Assembly: GCF_900116645.1 (NCBI RefSeq)
Contig: NZ_FPBO01000032.1
Coordinates: 41,928-105,927 of the forward strand
DNA length: 64,000 bases
Reading direction: 5' to 3'
Origin: Pseudoduganella namucuonensis
GTDB lineage: Bacteria > Pseudomonadota > Gammaproteobacteria > Burkholderiales > Burkholderiaceae_D
Below are positions 39,244 through 46,844 of the stretch, piece after piece (the first letter of the stretch is position 1; each line of letters starts with the position of its first letter). Position numbers and translations under genes: made by a program. The notes under the pieces were generated by a model. That model saw only the letters and a program-made list of their open reading frames with translations. It ran no database searches and was not told the origin of the DNA.

Positions 39244-40238
39244 CAATTCGGTTCCTTGCCAAAGTTGGCGATCATGCGCCGCAGGCCCAGCCACTGCTGG
39301 CGCCAGAAGCCGCGGCCGTAGTCGCGGCCCGGTATCGCCGCGCCGTCCGGCGCCGTTTGCGGCAGCTGGTCGCGGATGCCGGTGCGGGCGAATTCGGGCG
39401 AGAAGTTGGCGGTGCCGAACAGCATGTCCCAGTACGGGAACAGCACGCCGAAATTGCAGCCGCCCAGCGTGCCCTTGCCGCGCGACTCGTGCCCGATGCC
39501 GATCGCGTGGTGCAGCCGGTGGAAGCGCGGCGACACCAGCAGGCGCTCGCCGATCCGGCCGAAATGGATGCGCACATTGGCGTGCTGCAGGCTTTGCACC
39601 ATGCGCGACAGCGACACCAGCAGCACGTATTGCGCGGGCGGCACGCCGATGGCCACCGCCACCAGGGCCATCACGGCGTCGCGCAGCAGGTCGTCCAGCA
39701 GGTGGTTGCGGTCGTCGCTCCACAGGTTCATGTTCATCTGGCTGTGGTGCAGGCCGTGCAGGCCCCACCACCAGTTGAAGTGGTGCGAGGCGCGGTGGTA
39801 CCAGTAATCGACGAAGTCCAGCACCAGCAGGTAGAGCGCGAAGCTGGCCAGCGGGCCGATGCCGGGGAACAGGGTCTCCAGGTCGAAGGGGCGCACCTCG
39901 CGCATCCGCAGCCAGGCGTTGAAGCTGTCCATCAGCGGGTCCAGCGTGAAGAACACCAGCACCGGGAACAGGCCGACCCGCTGCAGCACCGTGTAGAGGA
40001 AGTCGTTCCAGCGCGCGCGCGGGTCGGTGAAGCGGTGCACCGGGATCAGCGCCTCCAGCGGGCGCAGCACCACGAACAGCAACGCCAGCTCGCACAGGCC
40101 GATCAGCAGCCACTCGGTGCCCTCGAAGGCCTCCTCGGTGATGTCGCCCAGGCCGAACTGGAAGATCAGCGGCTGCACGGCGGTTTCGAACAGCCAACCC
40201 TGGGCCGTGCCGAGCCAGTCGGAAAGGAATTGCATCAT
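39243..40238 (-). CDS. Sterol desaturase / fatty acid hydroxylase family protein
   Basis: Membrane di-iron hydroxylase of 331 residues. The three histidine clusters of the superfamily are present: HRASHH, HGLHHS and HRLHHA, between hydrophobic helices. Members hydroxylate or desaturate lipids, sterols or lipid-A-like chains; this substrate is unknown. The first ATG (40238) overlaps the stop of the deacetylase gene by four bases (ATGA), and the gene itself overlaps the next one, so it is inside a coupled operon. Confidence 0.9.
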   Translation of the reverse strand: MMQFLSDWLGTAQGWLFETAVQPLIFQFGLGDITEEAFEGTEWLLIGLCELALLFVVLRPLEALIPVHRFTDPRARWNDFLYTVLQRVGLFPVLVFFTLDPLMDSFNAWLRMREVRPFDLETLFPGIGPLASFALYLLVLDFVDYWYHRASHHFNWWWGLHGLHHSQMNMNLWSDDRNHLLDDLLRDAVMALVAVAIGVPPAQYVLLVSLSRMVQSLQHANVRIHFGRIGERLLVSPRFHRLHHAIGIGHESRGKGTLGGCNFGVLFPYWDMLFGTANFSPEFARTGIRDQLPQTAPDGAAIPGRDYGRGFWRQQWLGLRRMIANFGKEPN

Positions 40239-41080
40239 CGCTTGATCTGTATTTGGTAATCGGGGTGTTCGCGCAGCGTGGCGAAGCAAAAGCCGCGCTG
40301 CTTCAGGCCCGCGATCAGCGGTTCCAGGTTGGCCGGGGCCCACGGGTCCCGGCGCGACCAGATGCCCATGTGGGCCATGAAGATGTCGCCGCCGCGCAGT
40401 TCGCGCAGCGATTTCTCCAGCAACAGCGCGTTCGGCCAGGCGGCGCTGGACAGCTCGTCGCCGGAGAAGCCGGCCTGGGCCCAGCCCACGTGCGCGTAGC
40501 CGCAGGCCTTCGCGGCGGCCAGCGTGTTGGGCGAGACCTTGCCGCCCGGCGCGCGCCAGACGGGATCGAGCGGCCGCCCGGCCAGTTCCTGGAAGCGCCG
40601 GTCGACGCGCCGGATCTCGTCGCAGTATCGCCGCGCGTCCCAGGCCTGGCTTTGCCCGGCCGCCGCGCCGAACTGCGGCTTGACCCGCATCCCGCCGCCC
40701 GCCATGTCCTTTTGCCAGTACACGTGGTCGTAGGTGTGGGAGCCGAAGGCGTGGCCGTCGGCCGCCAGCGCGCGCCAGAACGGCGCCCAGGCCGCGTCCA
40801 GCGAGTGGTCGCCGCGCACGGTCTTTTCATTGGCGAGGAAGAAGGTGGCCTTGACGTGGTGCCGCCGCAGCGTGTCGGCGATCAGCTCGGCCTGGGACTG
40901 GCTGCCGGTGTCGAAGGTCAGGTAGACGGGTTTGTCGCAGGCGGGCGCGCCGGCGGCCCCGGCCGCGCTCAGCGCCAGGAGCAGGCCCAGGCCCAGGCCC
41001 GGCGCGGCGGGCGCGCGGCGGGCGCCGAAGCCGGCGCGGAGGCTGGCGGCCATGCCGCCCGATTGCAGCAGGCCGCGCAT
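40235..41080 (-). CDS. Polysaccharide deacetylase (NodB homology) family protein
   Basis: Probably exported deacetylase of 281 residues: a hydrophobic signal segment (GLGLGLLLALSAAGAAGA) precedes the NodB domain. Motif 1 is TFDTGS instead of the usual TFDDG, so the second Asp (normally a metal ligand) is Thr. Motif 2 HTYDH and motif 3 RAPGGK are present, and a late FMAHMG supplies the last His. Activity therefore needs confirmation. The ATG at 41080 lies seven bases after the propeller gene stop; an internal ATG at 41053 has a somewhat better ribosome-binding site. Confidence 0.85.
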   Translation of the reverse strand: MRGLLQSGGMAASLRAGFGARRAPAAPGLGLGLLLALSAAGAAGAPACDKPVYLTFDTGSQSQAELIADTLRRHHVKATFFLANEKTVRGDHSLDAAWAPFWRALAADGHAFGSHTYDHVYWQKDMAGGGMRVKPQFGAAAGQSQAWDARRYCDEIRRVDRRFQELAGRPLDPVWRAPGGKVSPNTLAAAKACGYAHVGWAQAGFSGDELSSAAWPNALLLEKSLRELRGGDIFMAHMGIWSRRDPWAPANLEPLIAGLKQRGFCFATLREHPDYQIQIKR

Positions 41081-41087
41081 GGGTCGC

Positions 41088-42059
41088 TTAATTGCGGGCC
41101 GCCGCGTTGGCGAAGTAGACGCCATGCGGCGAACGGCCGACCGGGATCATCTTGACGATCTTGCGGCTCGGCAGGTCGATCACCGCCACCTTCTTGATCC
41201 AGCGCAGCGTGACCCACATGGTCTTGCCGTCGTCGGTGATCTCCATGCAGTCCGGGCCGCCCGGCACGTTGATGGTGCCGACGTTCTCCAAGGTCTTCTG
41301 GTCGATGATGTTGATGCTGTTCGAGACCCGGTTCGACACGTAGGTGTAGCGGTTGTCGCCCTGCGCGCGGAAGTTGTGGGTGCCGTCGCCGGCCTTGATG
41401 CGCTTGACCGTCTTCTGCGTGCGCCAGTCGATCACCTCGACGTAGTCGCTGCCCATGATGCCCACCAGCAGATGCTTGTCGTCCGGCGTCATGGCGATCC
41501 CGGCCGGCAGTTTGCCGACCGTCATGGTCCACTTGACTTCCTGCGTCTTCAGGTCGATGGCGCTGACCTGGTCGCTGCCCTGGCGGGTGATGAAGGCGGT
41601 GGTGCTCTTGGCGTCGAAGGCGATGTGGCTGGGCAGCTTGCCCATCGGGACGCGCTTGGACAGCACCAGGTTGGCGCCGTCGTATTTATAGATGTCGACC
41701 CGGTCCAGCCGCAGCGAGGTGGCGACGAACCATTTCTGGTCCGGCGAGAAGCCGATCTGGTAGGGGTCGAGGATGTCCTTGACGTGGCGCTGGATCTGGC
41801 CGGACTTCGGATCCAGGAAGATCAGCTCGTTACCCACCGCGCTGGCCACGATCAGGGACTTGTTGTCCGGCGTGGGCATCAGGTGGTGCGGTTCCTTGCC
41901 GACCGCGAAAGTCGACACGCTTTTGAAGGTGGCCTGGTCCAGCAACTGGACCGTGGCGTCGCGTGAGTTCAGAACCACCACGACGTTCGCCAGCGCGGGG
42001 GCGGCGGCGGATACCAGGCAGGCGCTGGCAACAACGATACGGCGGAGACTGCGGAACAT
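41088..42059 (-). CDS. YncE-like periplasmic beta-propeller protein
   Basis: Exported protein of 323 residues. A signal peptide (VVASACLVSAAAPALA) is followed by repeated blades of the type VIDxxTxKxVxxIxVGxxPxG, such as FAVGKEPHHLMPTPDNKSL, TVGKLPAGIAMTPDDKHL and PVGRSPHGVYF. This is the YVTN/cytochrome-D1-like propeller fold; no heme ligand motif was seen. It heads a compact five-gene minus-strand group with a deacetylase, a lipid hydroxylase, an EI24 protein and a CinA-like protein. Function is unknown. Confidence 0.85.
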   Translation of the reverse strand: MFRSLRRIVVASACLVSAAAPALANVVVVLNSRDATVQLLDQATFKSVSTFAVGKEPHHLMPTPDNKSLIVASAVGNELIFLDPKSGQIQRHVKDILDPYQIGFSPDQKWFVATSLRLDRVDIYKYDGANLVLSKRVPMGKLPSHIAFDAKSTTAFITRQGSDQVSAIDLKTQEVKWTMTVGKLPAGIAMTPDDKHLLVGIMGSDYVEVIDWRTQKTVKRIKAGDGTHNFRAQGDNRYTYVSNRVSNSINIIDQKTLENVGTINVPGGPDCMEITDDGKTMWVTLRWIKKVAVIDLPSRKIVKMIPVGRSPHGVYFANAAARN

Positions 42060-42218
42060 GACTGGATCGCTTTAGGGGCCAAAACCCTATTTTAAGTGGA
42101 AACCGGACTGGCGTAGAAGCAATAGCCCATATTTTGCCGCCTTCCGCGACAAGGGCGTGGCGCCGTTGCGCCGCTGCGACTACAATTAATGGCTAACCAA
42201 ACAATTCAAAGGAACATC

Positions 42219-42575
42219 ATGTCCATTACCACCACCGCATCCGGCCTGCAATACGACGACGTCAAGCTCGGCGAGGGCGCCGAGGCGAAAGCCGGCCAGA
42301 ACGTGACCGTGCACTACACCGGCTGGCTGCGCAACGACGACGGCAGCAAGGGTCCCAAATTCGACTCGAGCAAGGACCGCAACGACCCGTTCGAATTCGC
42401 GCTGGGCGCCGGCATGGTGATCCGCGGCTGGGACGAGGGAGTGCAGGGCATGAAGGTCGGCGGCACCCGCCAGCTGATCATCCCGGCCGAGCTGGGCTAC
42501 GGCGCGCGCGGCGCCGGCGGCGTGATCCCGCCGAACGCCACCCTGATCTTCGACGTGGAACTGCTGGACGTTTAA
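42219..42575 (+). CDS. FKBP-type peptidyl-prolyl isomerase
   Basis: Small cytoplasmic prolyl isomerase of 118 residues consisting of one FKBP domain. Visible family features are VTVHYTGWL, FDSSKDRNDPFEFALG, VIRGWDEGVQGMKVGG and the C-terminal IPPNATLIFDVELL. AAAGGAAC precedes the ATG at 42219; an in-frame ATG 30 bases upstream lacks such a site. It converges with the anti-sigma-like gene 10 bases away. Confidence 0.94.
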   Translation: MSITTTASGLQYDDVKLGEGAEAKAGQNVTVHYTGWLRNDDGSKGPKFDSSKDRNDPFEFALGAGMVIRGWDEGVQGMKVGGTRQLIIPAELGYGARGAGGVIPPNATLIFDVELLDV

Positions 42576-42585
42576 GCGGCCGGCC

Positions 42586-43308
42586 CTACCTTACCCAGCC
42601 GCGGCGCATGGCGTCCTGCTCGGCCGCCGCGTCGAGCAGCTGGCCCGCGCTGCGCTGCTCCACCACCGCCTGCACCGCCGCCGGCACATCGACGCCGGCC
42701 GGCCGGGCCCCGCCCGCCGGGCGCGCCACCTGCTGCCAGACCGGCAGCTTCCACACTCCCCCGCTCCGGCAGGCCAGGCCCGCCATGTCCTGCGCGCCGC
42801 CGCTGGCGGTGAAGCTGCGGCAGTAGCCGCCGTCGGTGGCCACGAAGCTGGCGGCGATGCGCACGCCGCCGCCGTACACGCCGGCCGTGCCGCCCGGCGC
42901 CTGGTCCAGCGCCAGCGCCAGCCGGCCCTGCGCCACCAGCGCGCCGTCGCGCCAGGCCAGGCTGGCCGGCGATTGCTGGTCGGCCTGCCAGTCGCCCAGC
43001 AGATAGCGCCCGGCCGCCAGGCCCAGCACCAGCACGCCGGCCAGCGCGCCCCACTCCATCCACGACCAGCGCAGCTTGCGCGCCTTGCGGGCGGCCTGCT
43101 GCGTGGCGGCGCGGGTGGCGCGCACGTCGGCCAGCTGCACCACGGTGGCCGCGCGCCGCGGCGCGGCCATGCGCCGCCGGGCCTGGTATTGGGCCACGCG
43201 CCGCGCCAGCACGGCGTCGCGCCGCATGGCCGCTTCAAGGGCCAGCCGGGTCGCCTGGTCCAGTTCACCGTCGGCGTAGGCCATCAGAATGTCATCGGAA
43301 AAGCTCAT
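42586..43308 (-). CDS. Anti-sigma-factor-like membrane protein
   Basis: Protein of 240 residues with the opening typical of anti-sigma factors (DDILMAYADGELDQATR). A basic stretch precedes one transmembrane helix near residues 86-104 (WGALAGVLVLGLAAGRYLL), followed by a periplasmic domain of about 135 residues. The zinc-binding His/Cys motif of ZAS proteins is not seen. GAGGAAC precedes the start. No ECF sigma gene is next to it, so the regulatory partner is unknown and the assignment rests on the N-terminal style. Confidence 0.7.
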   Translation of the reverse strand: MSFSDDILMAYADGELDQATRLALEAAMRRDAVLARRVAQYQARRRMAAPRRAATVVQLADVRATRAATQQAARKARKLRWSWMEWGALAGVLVLGLAAGRYLLGDWQADQQSPASLAWRDGALVAQGRLALALDQAPGGTAGVYGGGVRIAASFVATDGGYCRSFTASGGAQDMAGLACRSGGVWKLPVWQQVARPAGGARPAGVDVPAAVQAVVEQRSAGQLLDAAAEQDAMRRGWVR

Positions 43309-43514
43309 GGTACGGTTCCTCGCTTACTCCGATCATACCCCCACCGGCGCCGCGCGTGCAGTCCCCCATGTGTAACAGCGCTTTTGAAAAGCGGCGGCAA
43401 AACGCGGCGGACCATAGCCCATATGGCTTACTTCGGCAAATTCTGCTGCGCGATTCTCACATCCAACAATAATTATGTGCTAATCTGCGCGCTCTATTAA
43501 CCAAGGAGGTAGTA

Positions 43515-43802
43515 ATGAAAAAAGGCGAATTGATTGCGGAATTTGCGAAGCGTACCGAGATGTCCGGCGCCGCCGCCAACGACGCAGTGAACACTCTGAT
43601 TGCCATCGTTACCGAGCGTCTGAAAAAAGGCGACACGGTCGGCATCACCGGCTTCGGCACCTTCTCCGTCGCCAAGCGCGCCGCGCGCAAAGGCCGCAAT
43701 CCCGCAACCGGCGAAGCGATCAAGATCGCCGCGTCCAAGACCCCCAAGTTCTCGGCTGGCGCCACGCTGAAAGCGGCAGTCAACCCGACCAAGAAGAAGT
43801 AA
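43515..43802 (+). CDS. HU family DNA-binding protein
   Basis: Histone-like DNA-bending protein of 95 residues. The fold is clear: an N-terminal helical dimer part (MKKGELIAEFAKRTEMSGAAA), the family signature GFGTFSVAKRAARKGRNPATGE, and a lysine-rich tail (NPTKKK). A very strong ribosome-binding site AAGGAGGT precedes the ATG, suggesting high expression. The 206-base gap upstream has no other gene. It is probably one of several HU paralogues in the genome. Confidence 0.95.
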   Translation: MKKGELIAEFAKRTEMSGAAANDAVNTLIAIVTERLKKGDTVGITGFGTFSVAKRAARKGRNPATGEAIKIAASKTPKFSAGATLKAAVNPTKKK

Positions 43803-43854
43803 GAACCGGGAGTCAGGTCCGCGGCCGTCCGGCGGCGAACCTGGCGCCCCCTCC

Positions 43855-45306
43855 TCAGCAGGCGCCCATCAGGGCCAGCAGCACCAGCTTTTCAAACTCG
43901 GGCCCGAAGCGGCCGATCACATTGTCCGGGTCGCGCACCAGCGCGTCGTCCGTCACGATACCGAACTGCACCCCGCCGTTGTAGGACAGGATCGACACCC
44001 CCACGCCGATGTCGCCCGACTGCGGCACCCAGAACATCACCTGGTCCAGCTGGCTGCCCGCCAGGTAGAGCGGCGTCCGCGGCCCGGGCACGTTGCTCAT
44101 CACGGCGGTGGCCTTGCGCGCGAAGAAGTTCTGGATCTCGTTCTGCACCTGCCTGGGCGAGGCGCCCAGCACGCCCAGCACCGACATGGCCACCAGCGCC
44201 GTGTAGCTGCCCTTCAGGTCGTTCATGCGCCGGCGCACCTCGAGCAGCCGCGCGACCGGATCCTCCATCCCCACCGGCAGCACCAGCGGCACCAGGCCGA
44301 AGGCGTTGCCCAGCTTTTGCTGGCCGCCGGCCTTGCGCAGGTTGACCGGCACCATCACGCGCACCTCGCATTCGTCGCCGATGGCGTCGCCGGCCGCGAC
44401 CAGGTAGCCGCGCAGGGCGCCCGCCACGCAGGACATCAGCACGTCGTTGACCGAGCAGCCGTAGGCCTTGCTGATGGTCTTGACCTCGTCCAGCGGCAGC
44501 GGCTCGCTCCATGAAACATGTTTTTTTCCGTTCGGCTTGCCCTTCAACAGCGTGCGGCTGTCGTCCGCCATGGTGGTCAGCTTGACGGCGTCGGCGGTCA
44601 GCTGGGCGGCGGTGTGGCCGACGGCGGCCAGCCGCTCGCCCACCTTGTCCAACTCGGTCCACATGCTCATCGACTTCAGGAACATGGCCGACGACAGGTC
44701 GATCGCCTTCACGCTGGTGGCGGTGATGGGGTTCAGGATCTGCTCCCAGGGATTGGCCTCGGCCGCCTCCACCGCCGCCTTGGGCGGCTGCCGCGGGTGC
44801 GCGTCCGGGTGCTGGCCGAACATGGACATGAACACGCCCACCAGCGCCACGCCGTCGGCGATGCAGTGGTGGATGCGCACGATCAGCGCCTGCCGCACCT
44901 TGCCGTCCTCGCCGACGCAGTTGTCCACCAGGTGCATTTGCCACAGCGGCTGTTCCGGGTCCAGCGGGCGCTGCGACAGCTCGCCCACCAGGCGCTGCAG
45001 CGCCGGCTTGTTGCACCGGCCGTCGCCGGCCGCCAGCGCGGTGTGCACCACGTGCCGGTCCAGGTCCACCTCCAGCTCTTCCCACCACGAGCCGGCCAGG
45101 TCGGTCACCACCTTGCTGCGGAAGCGGCGGTAGGCCAGGAAGCGGGTCTCCAGCGCCTCCCTCAACCCGTCCGGCGCGATCGGCTGGCCCATCATGGCGA
45201 CGCCGACGATCATCATCTGGTTGCCTTCGGAATCCATGCGCAGCCAGGCCGTATCCACCGTGGACATCTTCTTGCGGCTCAACGCAGACAGGGCTTTGGA
45301 CAACAT
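43855..45306 (-). CDS. Wax ester synthase / diacylglycerol acyltransferase (WS/DGAT)
   Basis: Acyltransferase of 483 residues that joins acyl-CoA to fatty alcohols or diacylglycerol for neutral-lipid storage. The catalytic motif HHxxxDG is present as RIHHCIADG (His146-His147, Asp151-Gly152). The C-terminal half has the family stretches MSNVPGPRTPLYLAGS and SYNGGVQFGIVTDD. AGGAGAAGC precedes the ATG. It is divergent from an acyl-CoA-binding protein gene, which could deliver its substrate, and lies close to PHA genes. Which product is made cannot be read from sequence. Confidence 0.93.
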   Translation of the reverse strand: MLSKALSALSRKKMSTVDTAWLRMDSEGNQMMIVGVAMMGQPIAPDGLREALETRFLAYRRFRSKVVTDLAGSWWEELEVDLDRHVVHTALAAGDGRCNKPALQRLVGELSQRPLDPEQPLWQMHLVDNCVGEDGKVRQALIVRIHHCIADGVALVGVFMSMFGQHPDAHPRQPPKAAVEAAEANPWEQILNPITATSVKAIDLSSAMFLKSMSMWTELDKVGERLAAVGHTAAQLTADAVKLTTMADDSRTLLKGKPNGKKHVSWSEPLPLDEVKTISKAYGCSVNDVLMSCVAGALRGYLVAAGDAIGDECEVRVMVPVNLRKAGGQQKLGNAFGLVPLVLPVGMEDPVARLLEVRRRMNDLKGSYTALVAMSVLGVLGASPRQVQNEIQNFFARKATAVMSNVPGPRTPLYLAGSQLDQVMFWVPQSGDIGVGVSILSYNGGVQFGIVTDDALVRDPDNVIGRFGPEFEKLVLLALMGAC

Positions 45307-45421
45307 ATTCGAGCTTCTCCTCTATAGAACGGCCGTACCGCAGTGTGGAATTTTTTGTATTATGTCGTCATCGCACGGACGTGCGCAAAGTTTCTTTAGT
45401 GATATTACTCTAGGAGAGTTT

Positions 45422-45676
45422 ATGAGTCTGCAAGAACAATTCGATCAGGCGATGGCCGATTCCAAAAATCTGCCGGAGCGGCCTGACAACATGACCCTGC
45501 TGAAGATCTATGCGCTGTTCAAGCAGGGCTCCACCGGCGACGTGGAAGGTTCGCGTCCGGGCTTCACCGACATGGTGGGCCGCGCGAAATACGATGCGTG
45601 GGCCAATCTGAAAGGCACCAGCAAGGAAGAGGCGCAGCAGCAGTACGTCGACCTGATCGAGGAACTGAAGGGCTGA
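45422..45676 (+). CDS. Acyl-CoA-binding protein
   Basis: Small four-helix acyl-CoA carrier of 84 residues. It has the classical signature LKIYALFKQGSTGDVEGSRPG and RAKYDAWANLKGTSKEEAQQQYV. It binds medium- and long-chain acyl-CoA in the cytoplasm. TAGGAGAG precedes the ATG. It is divergent from WS/DGAT with 115 bases between the starts, which supports a shared role in storage-lipid synthesis. It ends before an intrinsic terminator. Confidence 0.95.
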   Translation: MSLQEQFDQAMADSKNLPERPDNMTLLKIYALFKQGSTGDVEGSRPGFTDMVGRAKYDAWANLKGTSKEEAQQQYVDLIEELKG

Positions 45677-45695
45677 TGCATCGGGGATGGCGAGG

Positions 45696-45719
45696 CGGCG
45701 GGCATGGCCCGCCGTTTTT
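45696..45719 (+). terminator. Intrinsic terminator of acyl-CoA-binding protein gene
   Basis: CGGCGGG (45696..45702) pairs with CCCGCCG (45708..45714) and is followed by TTTTT. It lies between two convergent genes. Confidence 0.8.
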
Positions 45720-45735
45720 CATGGCGCGCCGTTTT

Positions 45736-46026
45736 TCAGGCGCTCTTGGTCGCGCCGAAGATCTTGGCCATCTTCTCGGCGGCCTTGGCCTGGATCACCG
45801 GCGCGAACGCGCCGAACAGGAAGCCCAGCTTGATGACCATCTCGGCCTTGTGCTTGGTCAGCGTCAGCGAACCGTTGACGCCGCTGCGCTCGAAATGCAG
45901 CACGTCGCCCTCCCATTCGTACTCCAGGTCGAACTCAGCGGCGAGCTTTTGCGCGACCTGCTCGGCCGCTTCGCGGGCCTTTTTCGGCGTCAGTTTGTGT
46001 TCCTGAACGATATTGATGTCGGCCAT
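45736..46026 (-). CDS. Polyhydroxyalkanoic acid system family protein
   Basis: Protein of 96 residues of the PHA-system family (PHA_gran_rgn), which accompanies PHA granule genes in many proteobacteria. Start MADINIVQEHKLTPKKAREAA and the middle FERSGVNGSLTLTKHKAEMVI fit the family; the C-terminal half has amphipathic helices. AAAGGAGAG precedes the ATG. Function within the granule is not established. A PHA depolymerase lies 0.8 kb away on the opposite strand. Confidence 0.85.
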   Translation of the reverse strand: MADINIVQEHKLTPKKAREAAEQVAQKLAAEFDLEYEWEGDVLHFERSGVNGSLTLTKHKAEMVIKLGFLFGAFAPVIQAKAAEKMAKIFGATKSA

Positions 46027-46130
46027 CGTTTTTCTCTCCTTTACTGTGGCCGCGCCATTCTACCGCGGTGGACTGGCGGCAAGGCCGCCCCGGGGCGCAT
46101 TTGCTTATTTGGAATGTATATAAGCCCGAA

Positions 46131-46159
46131 TTGAGATTAGGGGCGAATTACCTTAAAAT
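46131..46159 (+). promoter_or_regulatory. Sigma-70 promoter of fdxA
   Basis: TTGAGA (46131..46136), a 17-base spacer and TAAAAT (46154..46159), about 70 bases upstream of the fdxA ribosome-binding site. Confidence 0.7.
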
Positions 46160-46236
46160 ACAGTGCTTTGCTGTAGTGAGTGTTGCCTGATTTGCAGCAC
46201 CGGCGGCGCCGCAACCAACACCTAGATAGGATAGTC

Positions 46237-46560
46237 ATGACCCACGTTGTTACCGAATCTTGCATCAGCTGCCGCTACACCGATTGCGTAGACGTGTGCC
46301 CGGTCGATTGCTTCCGCGAAGGCCCGAACTTCCTGGCGATCGATCCGGACGAGTGCATCGACTGCGCCGTGTGCGTCGCGGAATGCCCTGTCAACGCCAT
46401 CTTCGCCGAGGAGGACACCCCGGCCGACCAGGTGCAGTACATCAAGATCAACGCCGACCTGGCGCGCAACTGGCCTTCGATCACCAAGACCAAGGCGCCG
46501 CTGCCGGAAGCCGAGCAGTTCAAGGACGTCAAGGAAAAAGCCCACCTGCTGGTGCGCTGA
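46237..46560 (+). CDS. fdxA: Seven-iron ferredoxin FdxA
   Basis: Small electron carrier of 107 residues with one [3Fe-4S] and one [4Fe-4S] cluster. The cysteines lie in CISCRYTDCVDVCPVDC and CIDCAVCVAECPVNA. The C-terminal helical tail (QVQYIKINADLARNWPSIT) is typical of FdxA. The start MTHVVTESC is the family start; an upstream extension in frame has no support. It sits alone between PHA genes with its own promoter. Confidence 0.95.
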   Translation: MTHVVTESCISCRYTDCVDVCPVDCFREGPNFLAIDPDECIDCAVCVAECPVNAIFAEEDTPADQVQYIKINADLARNWPSITKTKAPLPEAEQFKDVKEKAHLLVR

Positions 46561-46757
46561 GCCGCCGTCGGGCCCCGCGCGGGACGGCTTCCCCGGCCGT
46601 TCCGCCCGCCCGCGGTGTTCGTCCCGCGCCACACCTAAGATACGTCCTACACAAAAGCAGCTCGAACGCTGCTATTCTTGTTTCTCCTTCAGTATTATCG
46701 TTCCTACTACGGTTGAAGCCACCACGTAGGTACTTTCCGCTGGTTATCTCAAAATGC

Positions 46758-46785
46758 TTTACGTCATGTACAGATGTCCTATAAT
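46758..46785 (+). promoter_or_regulatory. Sigma-70 promoter of phaZ
   Basis: TTTACG (46758..46763), a 16-base spacer and TATAAT (46780..46785), 59 bases before the phaZ start codon. Confidence 0.65.
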
Positions 46786-46844
46786 GGAACCATGATATTT
46801 ATCAACAGGGCGCACCGCGCCTTGTTTTCGACCCGGGACTTTCT

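Noticed and set aside
43419..43435. AGCCCATAT-like repeat shared by the gaps near 42122 and 43423
   Set aside because: Only about ten bases are shared and no structure is common to both; likely chance.
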